Shown here piece by piece: positions 46,020-58,600 of a stretch of DNA of 64,000 nt (its first letter is position 1; the number at the start of each line of letters is the position of its first letter). Under the pieces are notes generated by a model. That model had not been told where the DNA came from and searched no databases. It worked only from the letters and a program-made list of their open reading frames with translations. Position numbers and translations under genes: made by a program. The stretch covers positions 1,319,501 through 1,383,500 of the forward strand of contig NC_059400.1 of NCBI RefSeq assembly GCF_905220565.1, written 5' to 3'. Origin of the DNA: Melitaea cinxia (lineage: Eukaryota; Arthropoda; Insecta; Lepidoptera; Nymphalidae).

Positions 46020-46215
46020 ACATAGTATAAAACAAAGGCGCCTCTCGCTGTCCGTATGTTTAGATCTTTAAAACTACACAACGAATTTTGATGCAGTTTT
46101 CTTTACTAAATAGTATGTATGTATATACACACATATATATGTATAATACATGCATAACATAGTAGAGGAACACTGATAGTTTTTGCACCCGCGGGAAGCT
46201 GTGACGGGTAGTTAT
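46020..46215 (+). repeat. LINE-type 3' remnant
   Basis: CGCTGTCCGTATGTTTAGATC, then CACAACGAATTTTGATGCAG and, near 46182, GCACCCGCGGGAAGCTGTGACGGG, with an AT-rich insert near 46110-46160. Confidence 0.5.
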
Positions 46216-47166
46216 CTCACAATATTTTCTTAAAACCATACAAATTTAGCATTTGAATTTTTTTTTGTAAAGAAAATCTTTATTTGAGGCTTTCGGTCTG
46301 TATATATTACCATGTTTATTGCTCATTTTGTGTTTCTGATATTTCGACATTGTTGCAAAGGCGATATACTGTGTGAATACATTTTCATATAATTTATTTA
46401 AAATAAAAGTGGGAATTTTTCTTTGTATTCCGTTTTATAAAGTTATGTGATATAAAGAGCTAATAATAATTATTAGTTACTAGAGAAAATTATAATTATC
46501 TCTAGTAAATAATAATTGCAATATACTTGTATGATTTTATATGCATGTATTTATATTTGAAATGTTTTTTAACTTTTCTTAGTAATATCATTTTTTTAAG
46601 AAGTCAAAAACTAAAGGAAATATATGTAAAAATACAGCAAAGTTTTTTCTAAAGATATTCTTAAATTTATAGCTGGATTACAATTTGAAATATTTATAAC
46701 TCCTAAGTCATTAAATATAAGAATAAAAATATTTAATAGATAGAAGGTAAATGTATTATTTAAAGTTCATAAAATAAATTGAGATCTCCGTGTTTAAAAC
46801 ATTCAATATCAAAATTAATCGAATTTAATATAATATACATCTATGTATAGATAATGTATGAAACTGATACTAAGATTAATTATTTTATTTTTTTAATTGC
46901 AAATATATTTTTTGTAGTGTTCATACTTTATTTAGTATGTTTTTAGGAAAAGTTTCTTTTTATTTTTCTATTTAAAAATATATTTTAAGTAATAAAAATT
47001 GTTTATTTTAATATTAATTTATCCAGCTTTTTTTTATTTAGTGTATATTTAATACAAATACATGTTTGTGTAAAAAAGAGACAGGCTTTCATTCCTTGAT
47101 CTATAATTGGATATCTTATAACTATTGACGGACTGTTTGAACAAAGACTTGCCATTATACATTTAA

Positions 47167-48976
47167 GGCCAGGATATTTGAGCGTAGTAGGTATTTAGCG
47201 CTACCTCACTCCCCGTGTGACTAGCTACGCGAAGTCTCCGATCAAATGAACTCTCTGACCCCGCACAGTGGGCTGAAATTGACGTTTCATAGACATTCAA
47301 ATTTATTTTTTCAAGTGACGCTTTTTTTGCTTGAATACGATTGAGAATAACTGTATGCCTTATATAATGAACTTTCAGGTTTAAATCGTAAACAGCGCAC
47401 TTAGATTTTTTTTTTAATTTTTTGTATGGAGACGACATAATAAATGATGATATCTCTATAATCGCATAATTGCACCTATTATCCTCTTAGGTAAATATAA
47501 ATTATTTTTGATTTTTTGACATACTTCATGCTGCGGTCAAACGTGCATTTTTTTTTTAATCTTTAAGAAATTTACCAATTTTGTTTTCTAATTTTTTGGT
47601 TTTTAACTAATATCAAAATTTACATGGGTGTATATACTTTACATTTACTCAAATTAGTTGTGTGCTATATTAGAAAGTGAAATTCATTAAAAACCATAAA
47701 AAGGTTTAATTATTACAATAAAAATATAATATGATAAAATTAAATAAGGCTATGAATATATTATTTTTATTATTGCATTTTCTGTATTACTATCTTCAGA
47801 GCCGAACTCAAAGTTAGAGTTTATTTCAGCAATATCCCTAAACTCGAGTTCAGGTGTTTGAAGATTCAGCAGATCCAATGTTTCAGTAAACACATTTTTC
47901 TTTTTCTTTGCATTCATTCATTGGGCCTTACTGCTGAGATAAGTGGATCGCACGAATTATCATCATTTCGTGAACTCATGTGTTTTGCCCATAGTCACCA
48001 CGCTAGGCAGGCGGGTTGGTGACCGCAGGGCTGGCTTTGTCACACCGAAGACGCTGCTGCCCGTCTTCGGCCTGTGTATTTCAAAGCCAGCACTTAGATA
48101 AATCTTCGGATCAGAAAGTCGGATTCGGATCAGATAAATCTTCGGAAGTCATTTGAAAAAATAAATTTGAATGTCTATGAAACGTGAATTTCAGCCCACT
48201 GTGCCCCGTGCGCGGTGAACGGCGAGCGGCAACGAAAAAATTGTGCGTTCTAGTATAATTTTAACAGTAGTGCAACTTACTAGGTTTTTTTTTTACTTTA
48301 GTTTATTTCATAATTAAATTATATAATAAACTTTTTATGATTTTGTTTTCGATCCTGAACGCACAGCATATAAAAATGAATCATAAACATTTAATACCTA
48401 AGAGAAGTAGATAAAATAAATATTGTTTAATTTTTTATGGGTTTATAGCTAAAAAATAATCATTTTTATTATTAATATTTTTATTTATGTTAATTATCAA
48501 TAAATATTCTTTTCTCAAAACGTTGTTACACTACTCACGTAATAAAATAATACAATATATAGCGGGGGAACGCCGCCAGGCAGCAGAGAAACAGATCCTA
48601 CTTCAATAACGCCTCGTAGGCAACTGAAGCGAGGCGCGTGGGCCGGTTTCTTATATAATTTAATATTAAGAAAAATAAAAACATTTATTTAAAAAAGTAA
48701 TCGTTAGATATTCTTCTAAATGTTATTACCTATTTTTACATGTGACTATTGTAACTTAAAATTTGATATTCTTCAAGTAAAACAAGAAAAATATTCAAAA
48801 ACATCCTTTCTTTGTGTTTTTTTTTTATCGAGTCAAGTAACAATTATCGTGTTTTGAACCGTTGAATAATCAAGAACGTTTATTAAACTACAACATATAT
48901 TTTTAACGGTACAAAAACATGAATATTACTATGTTTACAGCTTTATCAAAAACAGGTGGTTTCGGATATCCTGGCC
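47167..48976. mobile_element. TTAA-flanked element, 1.8 kb, with internal 57-bp inverted repeat
   Basis: Ends GGCCAGGATAT and its inverse are flanked by TTAA at 47163-47166 and 48977-48980. Inside, about 57 bp at 47257-47314 reappear inverted at 48149-48206 with only a few differences. A family C repeat fragment is inserted at 47967-48094. No transposase was recognised; a 91-codon minus-strand frame at 47163-47438 overlaps the left end and has no recognisable family. Confidence 0.6.
47967..48094 (+). repeat. Family C fragment
   Basis: From TCGTGAACTCATGTG to TTCAAAGCCAGCAC, nested in the TTAA-flanked element at 47167-48976. Confidence 0.78.
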
Positions 48977-49536
48977 TTAAACAAGGAAATTGTTTGGGGC
49001 GTTTTGTATTCGGTTTTTTTTTTTTTTAATATATCAGTTGAATGTAAATAAAACATTGTACATAAGTGTAAAAGGTTTTTTTATTGTGCATTAAAATAAA
49101 TTATCATTCATGCATACCATTTATAAAACACAATTATAATTAAATATTTATTTTTTTAAATTAGCTTAATGTTAATAAAATTATAAAACGACTTAAGTCC
49201 AATCAATATTAGAAAGTATTATCACGTTTTTGTTTTACAATTAATAAATGCGTTTCCTTTTGCAAATTAAACTTTACACATACAAACTTTATTTCACATT
49301 TGGAAATTATATTTCAAGTTTGTACTGTCAGTAAGCTTACAATTCAGACAAGCTCTCATTTTTCCTTATAATTAGTAACTTAAAATATATTGTAAAATCA
49401 ATGTATGAAAAATCTGGTTAAATTATGAGATATAGCTTATTCAAACTACAAAAATACGTTGCTTTAAAATAGTGATGTAGCTAACCGTTTTAGACCCTTT
49501 CGCGATTATTTTAGGGCTTCAATGGAACAAAATATT

Positions 49537-49542
49537 TTTATT
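49537..49542 (-). terminator. Possible alpha-tubulin polyadenylation signal
   Basis: AATAAA on the minus strand, about 145 nt past the TAG stop at 49687-49689. A second candidate lies near 49287-49292. No further support is available from sequence. Confidence 0.4.
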
Positions 49543-49686
49543 GTGAATACAAGAATTCGTGGTCTTACAAGAATTCGTAGGAGCCCTATATTTCAAAGCG
49601 CCTTGTAATTCTTACGGTAGATATAACGGTAGCTACGTCACTAATTTTAATGTATTGCAACACTGGTTTTGATGACAGAGTTTCTT

Positions 49687-52600
49687 CTAGTACTCGTTTT
49701 CCTCATCAAGCTCGCCCTCAGTGGAGTCAACACCGACTTCCTCATAGTCCTTTTCAAGTGCCGCCAAGTCCTCACGAGCCTCTGAAAACTCTCCCTCCTC
49801 CATACCTTCTCCAACGTACCAGTGGACGAAAGCACGTTTGGCGTACATCAAGTCAAATTTGTGGTCGAGTCTGTAAAATATTTGCAGGTTTTTGGAAAAA
49901 TTTTCAATCTTTCTGTCTTACTCTTTCAATACTGAAGTATTTCATACAAGTATAAATTGTATTAAATTGATATTATTTATAAAGAAGTTAGTTAAAAGAA
50001 AAAGAAAAGAAGTTAGTAGCTATATATTATTAAAAAAAAGCAAGTGATTTCATTATAATCCTTTGCAAATAAAGATAAAATTGAAAGATAGTAAATAATG
50101 CTTAGATTTTAAATTGATTATGAAACTAAAAATGTTTGACAGCACAGATAAATCTTTTACGTTTGACGTAATTTTTACACATAGACAATTAACAAACAGA
50201 CAAATGTAGAGAAAGGCAAATCACCTTGCCCAAGCCTCAGCGATGGCGGTAGTGTTGGATAACATGCAAACTGCTCGCTGCACTTTAGCGAGGTCTCCTC
50301 CTGGCACCACTGTGGGTGGCTGGTAGTTGATGCCCACCTGGGAATAAAAGACAAATAAAAAAAACCGCAAGATCACAGCAAAAAATTACTGTTTTCAAGC
50401 AGTATTGTGTTCCTGTTGGTGAGTAAGGTGACCAGAGCTCCTGGGGGGGATTGGGGATTGGGTCGGCAACGCGCTTGCGATGCTTCTGGTGTTGCAGGCG
50501 CCTATAACCTACGGTAATCGCTTACCATCAGGTGAGCCGTACGCTTGTTTGCCGACCTAGTGACAAAAAAAAATGAATAATTCACACACAATGATCTACG
50601 ACAATGAAGATCAGACTACGACTCAAGATTTATGCTCAGTGGAGAACAGAAACCAGATTGCAAAACGTGAACAACGTCGCATAATATAAGAATGTTTATA
50701 ATCACTGAGTTTGCAATATACGAATCTTACCTTGAACCCTGTAGGACACCAGTCTACGAATTGGATGGTTCTCTTAGTCTTGATGGTAGCGATGGCAGCA
50801 TTCACGTCTTTTGGTACCACGTCACCTCTGTGTGCGTACAATTAGAAGTAAGTAAAATAGTTTCTGTTGACTAAAATTAACAGTAAAGTTTTACAATACT
50901 ACTGTTATCAGCGATTTTTTTTATATCGCAGGGGAACCCATTTACGGGTGATATAATCATCATATATGAGAAAATTACTTTTTTTTTTATAAAACGAAAT
51001 ATATTTTACCTGTACAGCATACAACAAGCCATGTATTTGCCGTGACGCGGATCACATTTCACCATCTGAAACATTGTTAGAAGTATTCTTTAACGTTATC
51101 AAGTAAAAACGTTATTAACTTCTATTTAAACATATAAAAATAATGTTTTACATATGTATCAAACTTGCATTATAAATTACACTGCAATTCCGGGTGTCTT
51201 AATTACTTACTAAAAATATTTTTTGAAACTTGGCTTAAGCTTCAGCAAAGTAGAGGGAAGTTTGTGGACAGTTCAGTTCATGCCTTCATTGCAGATATAA
51301 AAAATAAATTACATAATAGGCATTTTACATAAGACGGCTTGAAGCCGCCTTTGGTAGTTTGCCAAATGTAGTTTGGCGAACAATAACTTAGTCTTTTACT
51401 ATATCGATCTGCATTGCGCATGTTATTATCCAATGATAAGTTATATTCTATATAATATAGTAGTGGGATATTACAGGCTGAAGCGAAGTTATATTCTTAT
51501 CTAAATTACTTCAATAATCATAGGATTTTTTATTATTTTGTACATTTATTGTTACGAGGAAAATATCAGAAAATTAAATAAATATCTGTATTTTTTATTA
51601 TTTTTCCATTTTAAATTGCTTTGGGTTTGATAGATTTGGACTTAAACCGTTAAGCTTCAGACAGGCGTACAATTTGGTCGAAAATTACACACACACACAC
51701 ACACACAGACACAATTACATAATTTGCATGTGAAGTACATCTACTAACTTTGCCAAAAAATGTGATCTTTAGCAAAATAACATTTTGACGCATCCATATT
51801 AATATTTGGGTATATAAAGCGAATGAAACAAAATAGGATGTGGTAAAATAAAAGTAATGTCAAGTAATAAAACATTAAATAGATCTTATTACACTTATTA
51901 TATTTTTCATAAGAATGTTCTTCTGCAAAGAATTTATCTTCACAAGCCGTCCAATAACTTAACTTAAGGACTTATGATCATGGTGAATGCAACTCGGTCA
52001 AAGCTTGCAACAAAAAAGAAGATTCTTTAGAAGAAATGTATATCTTTTTTCAGAAGAAAGCTTAACATTGCAACCTGAGCTACAATATGTAAGCAGATAT
52101 TTTTTTTTTATTTTGACTAGCCCGTTGGCGCAGTTTGTAGTAACCCTGCTTTCTGTTCCGAGGTTTGTGGGTTCGATTGCCACCCCGAGTCTGGGTGTAA
52201 TACAAATATTTATTTATATATTTATATAAATATATTATTTATAAGTAAGTTTATCGAAAAAAATGCAGCTAATTTACCATTCGGCTGTTACCTATAACAC
52301 AAGCATTAAGTTGCTTACTTTAGGAACAGACGACCGTGTGTGTATTGTGTAGATATTTATTTATTTATTATTATTATATAATTATTTGGCATACCTGATT
52401 CGCAGGTTCAAAACAGGCGTTGGTGATCTCCGCAACTGTGAGCTGTTCGTGGTAGGCCTTCTCCGCGGAGATGACAGGTGCATATGTAGCGAGAGGGAAG
52501 TGGATGCGAGGATAGGGCACCAAGTTGGTCTGGAACTCCGTCAGATCCACGTTGAGGGCGCCGTCGAAACGAAGAGACGCGGTGATCGAGGACACGATCT

Positions 52601-55600
52601 AAGAATATTTAATTGTTAATCGTTTGTTATTGTTATGCTTGTCATCGGCGGAAAGACATAAGTGAATACGTAAAGTTAATTTTTGTTTTCTCTAAACACT
52701 TTTGTGATGTAGTTATAAAAAAAATTCAGTGATCAATAAACTTAATTTAAAACGTAGTCAAAATTGGTACTCAGTTATACCTATTGCAATCAAAGATAGT
52801 GGCTAAAATTATAAATTAAAATAAAATTTAATAACTTAACTATTAAAATGTTTTAAACTTGACCACGATCATTAAGAAACTAGGCAAATCCCTAGCAATC
52901 GTTATCAAAAACCAAATATTCCTAGATATTATTATAAATGGAATATTATCGTCGATTGAAATCTAACCCTTTTTAATGTTTTGGAGAAAAAACTTTCAAA
53001 CAAGAAGTTTTTAAGTGAGATTCTTACATGTTCCAGCAGTAACTCCAAACAAATAATTCTCAATAATCGCTATCAATACCTGTCCAATGAGCCTATTGAG
53101 GTTGGTATAGGTGGGGCGCTCAATGTCGAGGTTTCGACGGCAGATGTCGTAGATCGCTTCGTTGTCGACCATGAACGCGCAATCCGAGTGCTCCAGCGTC
53201 GTGTGGGTCGTGAGGATGGAGTTGTAAGGTTCCACCACTGCTGTTGACACCTGATGATGGAAGATTTATTTAGAATCCTTAAAATAACAAAAAATTTCGT
53301 TCTGTTGCTTTATTGGAGTATTTGTGAACTTTCTTGAATAAATTTAAGATAGTTAATTACAATTACATAGGTGCAGTGATCATAGTAAATGTCTTTTGCG
53401 CTAGTGGTCGCAATTACGATTCCTGCTCTTGATAAATATACCATACAAGTATTTGACCCAGTTTAGATAGTTGAATCTGGATTCTATAACTTTCCAGGCA
53501 CAGACTGACGCAGTATTTAATTCTCCTTGAGGTAAATAAGTGAAAAATTCAATTAAATGAACATGCAATAACAAATTTTCTTTTTAATATAAAATCATTT
53601 TATTACAATTGTACTAAAGAACTTACTTGAGGAGCAGGGTATATGGAGAATTCCAGTTTAGACTTCTTTCCATAATCTACTGACAGACGTTCCATCAGCA
53701 GCGAGGTGAAGCCGGACCCAGTGCCGCCTCCGAACGAGTGGAAAACTAGAAATCCCTACAACGAATGATAAAGATTTGAGTTTTATTTTACGCTATAAAT
53801 TCATAGATAATCAGTTGATACATATTATATAGTATGTATCTAATCAGTATTAAAGTTCAATAAGCTTATTACGATGAAACAGTTTTTTTTTTTCGGATTT
53901 TGTCGCGACTTATTTAGTTTCTTAGATGCCCGATGTTTCGAATACTTTACAGCAGCGAAATCCACGTAAATATTAAAAAATTCAATAAGCTTTACAGTGC
54001 AGAGATTGAATAGTTGTATGTAACCTTGTATCAAAAATTACGGCAAACTAAAAGAAATCTAGGACAAACGCAATCGAGTTCTCACTAATATACGTCAATC
54101 TAACTGAGGTAGGGCACAGCAGGAAATTTCCCGCTCAAAATATGGAGCAGCCCGACTGGGGTAGTACCTCGACTTTACAGAAGATCACAGTTAAATAATA
54201 CTGTTTTCAAGTAGTATTGTGTTCCTGTTGGTGAGTAAGGTGACCAGAGCTCCTGGGGGGGATTGGGGATTGGGTCAGCAACGCGCTTGCGATGCCTTTG
54301 GTGTTGTAGGCGTCTATAAGCTACGGTAATATCTCTTACCATTAGGTGAACTGTACGCTTGTTTGCCGACCCTTTGAGCACTGCACATATTAACGAAATT
54401 TACCTGCAGACCAGTACATTGATCAGCCAGCTTCCTAATCCTGTCCAAGACGACATCTACGATTTCTTTTCCGATGGTGTAGTGACCGCGCGCGTAGTTG
54501 TTCGCCGCGTCTTCTTTACCAGTAATAAGCTGTTCCGGATGAAAGAGTTGACGGTATGTACCGGTGCGGACTTCGTCTGTAAATATTGATTTGTATTAGC
54601 TTTCATAATTAAATATAAATAAATAACAATAGGCTAACAAATATAATCAGTTGCGTATTTGATGCCAGGTTACAACAAACATTTGGAGGAGGTTTTCAAT
54701 ACATAAATAAATAAATAAATATATAATAAAAATAATAATTCAGTTGGTAATAATTTTTTCGTGTCTAGTTTATGTTTTTTTTTGTGTGTGAGATGAATAA
54801 ATAGTGAACAAGGACCAAGCAATGAATACTAAAATTAAATTTGTATTTAAAAATAAAAGCTTCGAAAAACTATAATACCTAAATAAAAAGAGTGTGCTTT
54901 AGACCACATGACTGAAGTAAAACTTCTTTAAATCCATCTAACTTATATTTCCCTCTCAACTTCCGTTCGTCTCGACCGATCTCGCCACGCACAGCTAACG
55001 TAACGTCAGGAGTAAGCTACTCCCCAAGCCAAACGTGCCTAAAAAAGTTTTACTTCAATAATTAAAAAAATAAAAATAAAAATATAATATTAAAATTAAT
55101 TTGAGGGTGCCTTATAAAACACCTAGGCAACCTTTATGTTTAGACATTCCGCAGTCCGCATCAAATTATACACAAAACTCTTTCTTTATTCGCGCCGCTA
55201 AAAGTTTAAACAGTGTGGTGGCATCCACTTCCATCTTCAACACTTCATTTCAAAACTACTTTGACGAACACTTGATTTGACGGCTCTCGAACTTATCCGT
55301 AGGTGACATTTATCATTTTAATACAACTGTATCAAGTGAACAAGCTATTATTTTGTAATTTTATTATGAAAACATGTAATTGGTGTATAGTTTTAATTTA
55401 GATATGTTTTTTTTTGTAACACTGTTTGTTTTTCTAATAAATAAAAATAAAAATAAAATATAATATAAAACAAGATAAGTTAAGTAAAATAATAAATGTT
55501 TACAAAATTCAAGATTCACAAAAGCAGAACGATACTTTATAAAAGCGCATTTTATCTGACAGCGAGTAATTGTGTTTTGATTTAACTTTCCGATAACACT

Positions 55601-58600
55601 TTCTCGGCTTATTCGTGACTCGCGAAGTGGACTTTTAAAAATATTTACTGGAAAAATTACTGTTTAAGAGAAGGAGAACCTTTTTACAATTTATTTATGT
55701 TATCTGTAGACAAAATGATTCATGTTGTCTTTTTTATCCAGTTATATATTTTTTATTTTAGAAGGAATTTTAACAGCCTGTACCTAAGTATCCACTATTC
55801 ACATCACGTTCATGAAGAAGAAGGGTTGGAACTTAGTCAGCTATGCTGCTATGCTGCGGGTGAATGGACGATTTCTCTACCAAGAGTACAGATCGGTATC
55901 AGATGTATGATCGCTATACAGATGCTTTTACATTACAGGTACGGTGAGGAAACCTAAAATTTTCTAAATCTACCCTGAGTGGGAATCGAACCCGCAACCT
56001 TTGGATTAAGTCGACTAATAATACCATTTCTCCATAACAGGTAAATAAAAACATTGAAAATATGCCTGTGTATCTACTTATTGATACTGTCAAAGAATTT
56101 ACGTCTGGCATTCATGCTGCCCCGTTTATTCAAAGTTCAAAGATCATACAAAATAAGCAAAACGTGGTATTAATTAGCGAAAGCACTGAAGTGGTCATTA
56201 ATTAGTCTTAGTCATCGACAGAACTGTAGCCATTGACGTTTCTTTATATCCTTCAAAGAGTAATTTCACAGATAACGTTCAGTAAAAGGACGGAGATACT
56301 TATAAATGTTTTCGTAACTTCGTCGTTTTTTTTCTTCTTTTCGAGTTCTTACAAATGTTTTAGTTAATTTTTTGCATATACTATAGTGTTCATCTTAGGG
56401 AAAATTCGGTATAATATTTACCATATTTTAAGTTCTACTGTTGGTACAGATAATGAATTTAAAAAATTGTATCTACAAGTTTTTTATAATAATTTTTTTT
56501 TATTAAATATTTGGCAACGACTTGTTTTTTATCTTTTTTTACAGACAATTTTTCCCTTTAGAAACATATAAAACCTTTTTGTTAAATTAAAACTAAAATT
56601 ACATTTTTTGTGAAAGAATTTATACGAGGACACTGGGTCATGTGGGAATAACGGACAATAGAAAAGTTATTATATATGTAAATTCAGGATAATATGTACA
56701 TGGGTGTGTTGAGAATTAATTAACATGAAAGGTTTTTCTCTTTTTATTTAACTATATTAACATACTCGTGGTTTAAAAAATATCTTTACAAAGTATTTAA
56801 TTTTTGGAATCTGTACTTCAAAGGAATAAACGGTAACATTTTAAATTCATGTTTCTTCAAACGTTATCAGGAAGAAATCGCTCTTCAACGATAAGATCGC
56901 CTTTGTACATCTTTTGTTACTACTGTTTGTTTATATTTTGGTGTACAATAAAGGATATATTATTATTATTATTTCTTTATATTTGACTTAAACGATTCAG
57001 CTGGTAACATCCCACTGCTGGGCATAGACCTCTTTCTCCGTGTAGGAGAAGGATCGGAGTTACTGCACTGCGGGTTAGCAGACATATTCCCCTATTATGA
57101 GTAAAGATCGCAATCATGTACATATGATAATAACAAAAGAAATACTAATACAAATACAAATATCGATTACTTAAATACTCGTGATAAAATATGTGTGTAG
57201 ACTCAATCAAACTACTAACTAAACCAAAGAACTTTTATTTTATATAACTAGGTCAGCAAACAAGCGTACGCCTCCACCTGATGGTAAGCGATTACTTATA
57301 GACGTCTGCAACACCTAAAGTATTGCAAGCGCGTTGCCTACCCTATCCCCAATTCCCCCCCCCCCCCCCCCCCCCCCCAGTAGCTTTGGTCACCTAAAAC
57401 TAAACTAACTAACGACTAAAGGAATTTTTAGTTATTATTTAGTTATTATGAAAAGAAAAAGAAAAAAAAACATTTATTATACCCTCTTAATACGCTCAAT
57501 AACTTTCTCACACTAAAATATAATATCCTTGCTGAAAGTTCCAGATAGTTCCAAATAAAAAACGATGATTGATGGGAAGTTATTGTAAACTATTTGGTGT
57601 TTGAAACAGGGATTCCAAATTCTTTATTCAAATTTGATACGATAAATAATAATAAGATACAATTTTCATCCGGGCTTTTTTCGATCCAGGTAGATCTATC
57701 AGGATCCCCAACGGAACTTAACATTTTATATCGGAGTTTTCCACAGGGATGTAAACTGGGTTAAACAGTATTATCATACGGAAGTGACGTCTCTGGCGTG
57801 TGACCGTCTTAGCCGAGCGTATCGTCTTAAATATCTCGTGTATGCAAATCATTTTTTTAAAGCTAAATGCAAAGTATAGGCTATAAGTAAAGGTATTTTC
57901 AAATTGTTTATGTTCGTAATGCAAGAAACTTTACAATGAGAACGCAGAGAGTGTTAGAACAATTGATGCGAAGAGTTTTCTTACGTTACTTTGAATATTT
58001 GATGTTCGATCTATGCTTATTAAACCATTAAACTGTGTTAATTTATAATCTTTTGTTTTATAAATGAATTAGTAACTTATACTTCTTTTGTTTTGTAAAA
58101 AACTGTCTAGTAAAAATACAGGGGGTGATTAGGGACAATATTAAAGAAAAAATCTGCGTGAATTAAAGAAATTCAGCAAATATCTATAAGCTATTACGGT
58201 GCAGACTTAACATATTTTTTAGTACAGATTTGTCCACATCTCCATTTAATTATTGTAAAATTAATTATGACACCTAACATTTAATTTTAATTGTACATCT
58301 GTACCCGCGACTTCGTGTGCGTGAGAGATTGTATCTGGACACTAATTTTTTTTAAAGCGTGATCTCCTGATCCCTTGAGAATTATAGGATAAAAAGTAGG
58401 TATACATTGTCTTGTACCTTTTTAGCTTATTTTTGGATTTTAGAGGTTTTTTCTCGCATAAATTGTCGTATTTCATAGAATTATTGGTTATTTCAGGGTG
58501 TGCGCGTGTCTCGTAAAAATTTTCCCTCATAATTTTCCTTAGCGCACCAAAAGAAGTGTAACTTCAAAAATTGTATCCACATATAAACACTATACATTAT

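Noticed and set aside
47163..47438. 91-codon minus-strand frame
   Set aside because: Overlaps the left end and the internal inverted repeat of a TTAA-flanked element; no family recognised.
49650..49955. Plus-strand 101-codon frame
   Set aside because: Antisense of the last alpha-tubulin exon and its intron.
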